Positions 56,395 to 64,000 of a stretch of 64,000 nucleotides of DNA are shown here, one piece after another. A program made the translations under genes and the position numbers. Numbering within the stretch: the stretch's first letter is position 1; each line of letters starts with the position of its first letter. The notes under the pieces are model-generated. The model was not told where the DNA came from, did no database searches, and was given only the letters and a program-made list of their open reading frames with translations. The DNA is from Wurfbainia villosa (lineage: Eukaryota; Streptophyta; Magnoliopsida; Zingiberales; Zingiberaceae): NCBI GenBank assembly GCA_025175895.1, contig CM045993.1, positions 61,260,621-61,324,620 on the forward strand, given 5' to 3'.

Positions 56395-57359
56395 GTAGCC
56401 TATTAAAAACCTCATGAAAGCCTAGATCCAATGGTAGAGATTAAATCTCTAGATCCAGCGGTGGAGATTAAATCTCTAGATCTGACTGTCAAGATTGAAA
56501 CGAGGCTTAAGCCTAACTCTATAAATAAGGCTTAGGGCTTCGGCGGCAAAAATGAACAAGGGATTCTAGGGTTTGCTCTCCTTAGCTTGGGTGGCAAGAA
56601 ACCCTAGGAGAATTAGGGTTTGGAGCTAGGTTTAGGCGGCGGCAGGAAGTGGAGGAGGTCTTAGGGTTCTTCTGCCTCTCTTCCTAAGGTTTGGCCGGCA
56701 CAACTTCTCCTTCCCTTGGTGGCCGGCGCTCCTTCCTTGAAGGAAAGACCAGTGGTTCTTCTTTCTCCCCAAGTGGCCAGCGGTTCCTTGTCCATTGGAT
56801 AGGGCCGGCACTATCTCCTTCTTCCTCTCCTTGGCCGGCGGCAACAACCTAGCTTGGAGCTTGGTGGTCGGCACTAGATAGGAGAAGAAGGGTTCAAGTA
56901 TTCTTCCTTTTGTTCAGAGCGAGCAAGGAAAGGAAGATCGTGCTCTAGGAGGCTTCAACTCTTGGAGGATTGTTGCCCACACAATGTCCAAGAGGAGGAT
57001 AGGACATACAATAGAAGACCTAGAGGTAAACAAGAGGTATAATTTTTGTTTAAGTTTGTTTTCTTATTCTATGCAATTTTTATGTATTGTATGTGGCTAA
57101 TTTACTTGGACCCCGAAGATAAACACAAAAACCAGCGATCCATACATCATCTATTCTATGGCTAGTCGAGGAAAAGAGTTAGGTTGCTTGAACAACTAGT
57201 TTGTTCAAGAGACCACTCTAATTGAATAGCACGATAATGGATCGGTTGCTTGGGTAATCCGTCATCATCTTGGATTATTTTTATATCCGAGGACGTAAAT
57301 GGAATCGCCATGCACAAGCAACCGAGGTCTGAAGCGAAGCTTCGGTTCTCCAACCTTCA
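56395..57359 (+). repeat. Element K: 3' part of a C-family LTR
   Basis: Begins inside the LTR, at the point equal to about 46891 of C, and runs through 27-bp repeat units (56430-56500), a TATA-like TATAAATAAGG (about 56520) and the LTR end CCAACCTTCA. The start coincides with the exact end of C, so C probably inserted into this LTR. The rest of K lies left of C, outside the window. Confidence 0.82.
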
Positions 57360-57923
57360 GATCTAGTGCATCAATATGAAGCATGGAGTATAATTATTTA
57401 AAATAACCAACTCTAATCAAGACTTATTGATCATATTATATCAATTAAGTCAAAAAGAGTTAAACATACTATTAGATGAATTTATATTTAAGTTATTATT
57501 TTTCAAAATAAAAAGGGACATGCTTGGACTTACAAACATATGTTAATCCTAATGTAGGATTATAAAGTTTCATATGTTACAAACATTTTACACATTAAAA
57601 TCTTATAAGTACACTCCCAAATATTTTCAATATATAACAAAAGGGGGAGAAGACAGTCCAAAGTTAAGGGGGAGAAATAAAGTCTCTTTTTTCAAAGACT
57701 CACCTAAGGTCAAGGGGGAGGCAACCTTGAGGGGGAGGATATGAAAATTTGAAAAAGAACTTACTCATACTACATGCTTACTTCATGTTTACTACATGCT
57801 TACTACATACTTACTCAAGTTTAATTCTATTCATTACATGCTTACTCATACTTACTTATTACTATTCATCTCATGCGTATCTTAACTTTGAATTGGTTTG
57901 CCATAGATCAAAAAGGGGGAGAT
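57360..57923 (+). mobile_element. Element I: 3' non-coding end of a second Sirevirus
   Basis: Homologous to G from about 54139 (CTAGTGCATC...GAGTATAAT) to its purine tract. Purine tracts occur near 57649, 57666, 57710 and 57727, and the final AAAAAGGGGGAGAT is at 57910-57923. The coding part is absent, cut off at K. Confidence 0.85.
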
Positions 57924-59009
57924 TGTTGGTGCAGGGGCACTAGATAATCAAACTTAGGTTTTGATTATGGAAAATTTCAAAGTTAAGCTATTATTATTAT
58001 CTCATGTGCTGTGTTAAGTATGTAGGAAGTGTTTTAAGCTAAGCTGAAGGTCAACGACAGCCAAAGAATCTCGGGATGAGAAACTGTGGTGGTCGAGCAA
58101 CACCAAGAGAATTTCGTTGGAGTCAAGGAACCTTGGTGACGATCAAAAGCTAAGCGACAGATCAGGAGGACCAGAGGTAAGCACTGAGTGCAGAGGAATT
58201 GTGAGGTCGTGTCTTCCGTACAGGGACAAACTTAGGCAATGATTCGATTAATAATTCCGAGGGAAGGTCTAGGTTAAGATCAGATGATAAGGAACCGTCG
58301 TAATATCCATTACTTGATATTTCTGTGCTAACTCTATGTGTAGGTGAGTGACCAAGACAACAGTCGACTGAAAGCTAATGGCAGTCGACTGATCCTACCA
58401 TCAGTGGACTGCTATTCAAACTGGTCATCTCGAAGATAGTCAAAGATAAGATCCTTGAAAAGAGGGTGAGGTGGAGCTTTTATCCAAATCCAAATCTCAA
58501 CGAGCTAGGGTTTGGAGGGCTATAAAAGAAGAACCATTTATCTCTTTAGACCATCTAAGTTCGCTCCCAAAGTGCTCCGACAACGGCAAGATTCTGACAA
58601 CAACACTATGCCATCGTAACGCCGACATCGAGGCTAAACTGTGGAGATCTTCTAGTCAGTAACTTTTATTTCAAGTTTTACTATTCTTGTAATTGTGCTT
58701 TTATATCGTAAAGAGGAGAGGTAGGCTTGTTGCCTCTTCCTCTATCCTTTGAGTTTTTTGTAATCGTCGTCTTCTACCTCCAATGAGGACGAGACTTTTA
58801 GTGGATTGTCCCATAGTACGCGGTCCAGGATCGCGAATCCTTGGATTAGCAACCTTTTGGTTATGAACCAAGTAAAAAGAAATTGTGTCAATTTCTTTTA
58901 TTGTTTTACTTTCCGCTGTGTCTACTCGAGTTTTTTTATCGACGAAAAGAAATGATTTTATGCACGTTATTCACCCCCCCCCCCCTCTAGCGTGTCTCTT
59001 GATCCAACA
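57924..59009 (+). repeat. Element I 3' LTR (1086 bp)
   Basis: TGTTGGTGCAGGGGC to GATCCAACA, with TTATTCACCCCCCCCCCCTCTAGCG before the end. It is related to but clearly diverged from the G LTR. CAGTCGACTG occurs near 58362 and 58382 and TCAGTGGACTG near 58400. Next to its end is internal sequence of J. Confidence 0.9.
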
Positions 59010-59282
59010 AGATTATGTCCATTTTGCCATAATGCTAATTTTCCCTCAAGTGTGTCAAACACCCAAACTTGGCACACAATGACTCTAAAAACCTAATTGT
59101 GCCAATTTTGACCAAAATTTCAAACTTCATAATTTCCATTGGCATATCCTAAAATCATTTAGGATATATTTCTAATTTTATTTTCTCAGTATTACAATAC
59201 TTTTAAAATACCCTAAAGTGTCACTATTACCATGGCTAGGTTAACTACTTATCCATTCAAGATTGGTAAACCCTAAACCCAT

Positions 59283-60870
59283 CTAGCATGAGGGAATCAC
59301 GCTCCTATGAACCCAATACCTATTTGAGCTCCTTGGGTTTACTAGGTACTCACTAGGGATAACCTCCCTTAGTACCTTCCTAATTATTCTTCTAGGCTTA
59401 GAAGCCTTGATCATCGTGGTCTTATAAAGGTTAGCCTTAGGGATAGCTTCCCTTGTAACCTTGCTAGTGACTTTCCTAGGCTTCTTTGAAGCCTTAGTCA
59501 CTTGAGTCCTATCACAGTCAACTCAAGGGATAGCCTCCCTTGTGACCTTGACACTCCTAGACCTCGGTTTAGTTCCATAGTCAAATGAAACATTATGGAA
59601 GGATGACATTACCTTCTTGGAATTAGGTTTGTGACCCAAACTCTTCTTCTCCTTAGGTAGATCTTGCCTCCTAGAAACTTGACTTTGACTATTTGACACT
59701 TGAATCATATTTTCCATTTTCTTAAGCTTTGACCTCAAAGCTTGATTTTCAACCTTTAATTTCCCAATTTGTTATTTTTCATTATTCTTTTGGGAATTCC
59801 TCTTCCTAGGCATATGTATACTTTTCTTTGGATTATTGCCTAGATTATTATCCTTAGATGAGCTAGGTCTTGAGGTAATTTATCTAGATTTATCCATAGA
59901 CCTAAATTCATAACTTTTAGCACCTAAACAAACATATTATTATTTTTAGCATGCTTTTTATCATGAACGATTGCAAGTAAATTTCTAGCATGCTTCCTAT
60001 TATTACTAAAAGAAGAAGCATTATTAAATGATACCTTGGGGTTTGCCTTAGCTCCCCCTACTTGTAAAACTCCTCCTTTGTCCTCCTTAGGGCAACTTCC
60101 CCTCAGACATTGGCTTCTATAGTGCCCTCTTTGATTGCATTTGAAGCATACAATATTCTTCTTTCTTTTGCGGATCTGGGCCTTAGATGACACTTGAGCT
60201 TTCTTCTTGATCAATCTAGGACACTTTCTCTTGTAGTGCCCTACTTCCCTACACTTAAAACATGTTATGTGTTTTTTATTTTTATTGAACATGCTTGAGT
60301 TACCTATAGGGTGAGCTTGTTCTTCATGGGCCTCATTTTCGGATGTAGAGAGTTCCTCCTGCTCTTTCTTTGGCTCTGGTGATGATCTCTCCTCCCTCTC
60401 AATCCTTGAAGTGGAGGTTTCCGAGACTTCTACCTCTTCTGACTCGGATGTTGAGCACCTCTCAATTTCCGAATCTTCATATTCTTGAGCCGATGAGCAA
60501 CTTGATGCTTCTTCGGCTTTCTCCTCTACTTCTTGGGTCGTGAGGGATTCTCATGAAGCTCAATCAACTTGCTCCATAACTCTTTAGCATCCCTATAGCT
60601 ACCTAACTTGGACAAGATATCATTAGGTACATTTGTTAGGATTTTGATTACCTTAATATTTATCTTGAATTTTTGTAGTTGCTCCTTGGTCCATCTCTTC
60701 ATCATGAGATATCCTCCCTTCGAACCCTTTGGAAATTCGAATTTGTCCATTAAGATGAACCATTGCTCGATGTCCATCATGAAGAAGTTCTCCATTCTTG
60801 CCTTCCATGCCAGAAAATCTTCTCATTCGAATGATGGAGGGATCCGGGTGTCACAAATGAATCCATCACT
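59283..60870 (-). pseudogene. gag: Element J Gag, degraded
   Basis: Remnants of an H-type Gag in several frames. 60795-60526 is the N-terminal gag region (WKARMENFFMM just upstream, AKELWSKLIELHE). 60292-59924 carries two intact knuckles, CFKCREVGHYKRKC and CFKCNQRGHYRSQC. 59738-59523 and 59501-59283 give the coiled-coil-like and C-terminal parts, with YWVHRSVI where H has FWVPKSVI. Stops and shifts separate the pieces. No pol sequence is found. Confidence 0.87.
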
Positions 60871-60930
60871 TGGCTCCGTCTTCCTCTAGTGCTTTGCTCT
60901 CTCGATTTTTAATCCTTGAAGAGCGCCCTC

Positions 60931-60943
60931 GCTCTAATACTAC
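60931..60943 (-). promoter_or_regulatory. Degraded primer binding site of element J
   Basis: GCTCTAATACTAC next to the LTR resembles GCTCTGATACCAC of H with two transitions. Confidence 0.65.
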
Positions 60944-60944
60944 T

Positions 60945-62622
60945 TGTTGGAGATCGTTTGATATGCTAAAGGGGGTGAATAGCATTTTACACTTTCATCG
61001 ATTTGATCGTGTTTGTCTACAAAGTGTTAGCACAACAAAAACAAAACATATAAAGAAATAACACAAAGACAAACACACACGTACAATACACATGATTTAC
61101 ATTGATCAAAACTAGGGTTCTTACTCTACGGCGGTGCTATAGTGATCTACCCTCATTATGAACCTCTCCTTCTTGGTATGACACCTGAGATAGAGAAACC
61201 TTGTACAAATTCTTACAATAATAAGAAAAACAACCAAATACACTAAACAAAGCGAAATACAAATGAAAACACTTTACAAATGAGCTTTGATTGCTTGATC
61301 ACACTTTGGTTACTTTGGATAGTTTGGAAGGTCTGGAAAGAATCAACTTTTCCCCTTCAAGATCACCAAAAACTGGAAGCATCAACCTCCTCCTCAAGCT
61401 CCTTATAAAAGCTACAACTCAGGCTGATTTTCGCCTTCCAAACAACTGGTCTTACCTAGTAGTCGACTGGGTACCATACCATTTTCTCACAACGACTTAA
61501 TCCATGTAGAATTAAGTTGACCAATCGACTGCTCTGACCTAGCAGTCGACTACCATAGGTTAGCAGTCAACTGCCTAACATTTTATGCCCTAACCACTTA
61601 ATTCTAGTTGACTACTAGTGGCTAGTTGACTGACAAACCTTAGCAGTCGACTGCAGAGGCACAGAAGCAGTTGACCCTCAGTCGACTGCTTGACCAGTCA
61701 ACTAGGTCATAATTCCAGTCGACTGCTCGAGTCAACTAGGTCTTCCGAGTGTCAAACACTCGTCCAGTCGACTAGTCTATATCCCTAGTCGACAGGTAAA
61801 CCTCAACCATAAGGTTTAACCCAAGTATGATCCCCTCATACTTGATCGACATCCTTAGCCTATACCTAAGCCTTCTAGCCACCTCCATTAGCCTCATGCC
61901 CTCAGGGTTCATCCGAATCCTCCATGACTCCTTCACCCTTTGTGTTAGCCTTCAGGTGCTTCCATCAACTATGTCATGCTAATCGGGTCTCCTTTGCCAA
62001 GGTTCATTTAGACTTATGCTGCTAAGACTACATGATTGGACTTTACGCTGCCAAAATCTCACCCTTGGACTTCCTTGCCAAGATCCACTTAGACTTACGC
62101 CATCAAGACCACATGCTTGGACTTATACCGCCAAGGCTACACCCTTGGACTTTCCGATTGACAAGCCTCAATGCTTGGACTTTCACGGACAAGACTATAC
62201 ACTGGGACTTACGTGGTCAAGACTTTAAACTTGTACTTTCTATGCCAAGACCATTCTTGGACTTTCCATGTATCTAAACTTGGACTTCCATGCCAAGACC
62301 ATGCTTGGACTTTCCATGCCAAGACCATTCTTAGACTTTCCATGCCAAGTATCCAAACTTGGACTTTCCTTGTCAAGTATCTAAATTTGGACTTCCCTTC
62401 GAGTCTCACTCGAGTCTTGTCAACCTTGACCTGAGGTTTGATTGATCCAATAATCTCCCTCAAATTATCTCCCCCATATGACTTTGGATATCCCAATCAT
62501 CCACTAGTCATATGGTTAAACCATATTGTCAAACAATGGTCGAACTCATTGTCAAATATCAAAACCCTACTCGAGTCCCACTCGAGTCTGGTCAATCGTG
62601 ACCTAGGTCAATTGCACCAACA
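60945..62622 (-). repeat. Element J 5' LTR (1678 bp)
   Basis: TGTTGGAGATCG to GCACCAACA on the + strand; colinear with the H LTR. It includes a decayed decamer region (61455-61800) and a GCTTGGACTT tandem repeat (about 61996-62400). Confidence 0.9.
61996..62400. repeat. Imperfect CCAAG...CTTGGACTT tandem repeat in J
   Basis: Older copy of the repeat in H, with more variable units. Its presence in a diverged family member suggests the array is an ancestral LTR part. Confidence 0.8.
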
Positions 62623-63161
62623 TGCCTTAGTTAAGCCTAGAAAGATAGGGCATGTTTGGATTACTACTACGCTAGTACTTGTCCTAGTGGGAGTAGTAAT
62701 TTCCTATCTAGTTTATTGGAGTTGTTTTAGTTATGAGTAGTAATAATGTTATGTGTAATATTCTTAGTAGAGTTTGTTATGTGTTATCAATGTACAATAT
62801 GTTTATGTTAATGATATGTTCATTCAAAATGATTTATTCATTTTATACTGTTTACTCTACATGATGTATGATATTTGTTTATTGCAATATACTCTATGAT
62901 AAGTTCATGATGTGTATAATTATGAATGATCAGTTCATTTAATGCTAAATATCATGATTGTATAATGATTAAGTTCATGAGATGGGATGTATGTAATAGT
63001 ATAGATCAATATAAGTCAGATTGGCACATTCAAATGATGAGTGGAAATGTAGTTGTCACTTGATTTTGTAAATCAACTCAGATTTACATAGAGTTAATCA
63101 AAGATTACATACATAGAACATACACTGAATAACTAAATAATTTATTTATTTATGGTAGATT
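62623..63161 (+). other. Element M upstream region, no gene seen
   Basis: AT-rich. It follows the exact end of J and precedes a copia gag start, so it is probably the leader of element M. I found no primer site or LTR end here. Confidence 0.45.
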
Positions 63162-63453
63162 ATGGCAACAAAGAACATTATAGCTGAATCGAATAAGGGT
63201 GAGACTTAATGGAGAAAACTATAAGATCTGGCACCTCAAGATTCAATATGTTCTTGAGGAACAGGAAGTTCTAGAGGTTGTACATCAGGTTATGATAGAA
63301 CCTGTTGAGAGTCTCATTACATAGCATAGACGAGACCTTTATGCCTACAAGGCATGGAAAAAGAAGGATCCCACTGCTAAGCGTATATTAATAAGTTCAA
63401 TAGTGGATGACCTGATTTTTGAGTATGAGTCGTATCCTTTGGCTAATACAGTT
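63162..63453 (+). pseudogene. gag: Element M Gag, N-terminal fragment
   Basis: Starts ATGGCAACAAAG at 63162. After 14 codons the frame is lost to a stop (TAA at about 63207). In the next frame the copia gag pattern continues: LNGENYKIWHLKIQYVLEE, then RRDLYAYKAWKKKD and SSIVDDLIFEYES, with one more stop near 63322. It is a third copia family, distinct from A/D and from C/F. The gene is cut at 63453 by the LTR of L. Confidence 0.85.
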
Positions 63454-64000
63454 TGTTGGAATGTTTGTGACCACTAGAAGGGGGTGAATAGCAATGTTGT
63501 CATTTGTCGATGGATTATGATCGTGATCACATGCTTTCTACAATTTGATTAGTGCGCAATGGAAATAATAGAAATAAAGCAATAACAAAATACAAGCGCA
63601 CAAACACGACAATATAACGTGGTTCGGAACCGAATGGTTCCTACTCCACGGATTCAGCTCTACAAGCTCAAGTGATGACAACACCACTAATAGAACTCCT
63701 TCTCGACAACACGTCGAAGGCGGAGAAACTTTGTACAAGTGTTTACAACAATAAACGAATAGATACAAGCAAATACAAATATGAAATACACTACAAGTAA
63801 AGGAAAAACACTTTACAAATGTTCTTTTGATAGCTTGATCTTTGGTTGCTTGAATTGCACTTGGAGACCCTGATTTGCAGCAAAAAATCGCCCCAAATAC
63901 GTCCAAGAACCGGTTTCAAATCCCTCCTCCATGAGCTCCCTTTAAAGGTTCTCCTTGGGCTGGATTTCGCCTAGCAGCCAACTGATCGAGACCATCAGTC
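63454..64000 (-). repeat. Element L: start of a gag-only element LTR
   Basis: TGTTGGAATG..., then CTAGAAGGGGGTGAATAGC, AACGTGGTTCGGAACC and CTACTCCACGGATT as in the H and J LTRs. The left neighbour is gag of M rather than a primer site, so this is the outer end of a 3' LTR of a minus-strand element that continues beyond the window. Confidence 0.85.

Larger units (their letters stand above)
59010..62622 (-). mobile_element. Element J: old H-like gag-only element, 3' side cut by I
   Basis: Minus strand: LTR 60945-62622, degraded primer site, gag, and the start of the 3' non-coding region, ending at 59010 where I begins. The 3' LTR is not visible. It is more decayed than H. GTCGAC sites have turned to GTCAAC or GTTGAC, as expected from CpG deamination. 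Confidence 0.85.

Noticed and set aside
56572..56880. Proline/arginine-rich frames near 56600-56880 as a host exon
   Set aside because: The sequence is the R-U5 part of a C-family LTR, homologous to 47100-47390.
62623..62740. Open frame with a hydrophobic stretch (VLVLVGVVISYLVYW) that could be a membrane protein
   Set aside because: It starts inside the J LTR and crosses the J/M junction, so it is a chance fusion.

Overview
This window is almost pure retrotransposon DNA from a plant nuclear genome. The evidence is Ty1/copia LTR elements with tRNA-iMet type primer sites (TGGTATCAGAGC), Sirevirus-like elements with repeated AAGGGGGAG tracts, plant TATA boxes, and deamination-type decay of methylated sites. 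I see no host gene, rRNA, tRNA gene or CRISPR array. The species cannot be named from the sequence; an angiosperm with a repeat-rich genome is the safe statement.

Layout. I name the elements A to M. A (1-11926, +): copia family with ~2.2 kb LTRs, arranged internal-LTR-internal-LTR, running off the left edge. B (11927-16865, -): gag-only Sirevirus-like element whose left LTR is cut by A. C (16866-56394, +): a copia element that hosts B, D, E and G; its 5' LTR lies outside the window. D (17631-33927, +): same family as A, complete, TSD ATATG, inserted in the gag of C. H (19016-25886, -): gag-only element, TSD TTAGT, inserted in the 5' LTR of D. E (34569-44028, -): gag-only element inserted at the zinc knuckle of C, with an open 581-residue gag. 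F (34882-39514, -): truncated copy of the C family inside an LTR of E. G (47391-55884, +): near-complete Sirevirus, TSD CTTGG, in the 3' LTR of C. K (56395-57359): 3' part of a C-family LTR. I (57360-59009, +): 3' end of a second Sirevirus. J (59010-62622, -): old H-like element. M (62623-63453, +): gag fragment of another copia family. L (63454-64000, -): start of another gag-only element LTR.

Read as a stack, M holds J, J holds I, I holds K, K holds C, C holds D and D holds H. That is seven layers; the links to J, I, K and B rest on one visible junction each, while D, H, E and G show both ends and target-site duplications.

How the parts relate. Autonomous Sireviruses (G, I) encode Gag and Pol. 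The gag-only elements (B, E, H, J, L) share with them the primer site, the purine tracts, the LTR end sequence and, in B, E and H, a CATCTCAC/GTGAGATG stem upstream of the purine tract. They are best explained as parasites mobilised in trans by Sirevirus Pol. All autonomous copies here are broken by stops, frameshifts or deletions.

The most notable signals are: (1) four stem-loops in the A/D leader with the same apical motif but different, compensating stems, a candidate packaging or dimerisation signal; (2) the conserved 3' stem shared by autonomous and gag-only elements; (3) palindromic CAGTCGACTG arrays in U3; and (4) a systematic corruption of CAG/CTG sites in some copies, which looks more like a sequencing or polishing artefact on methylated DNA than like evolution.
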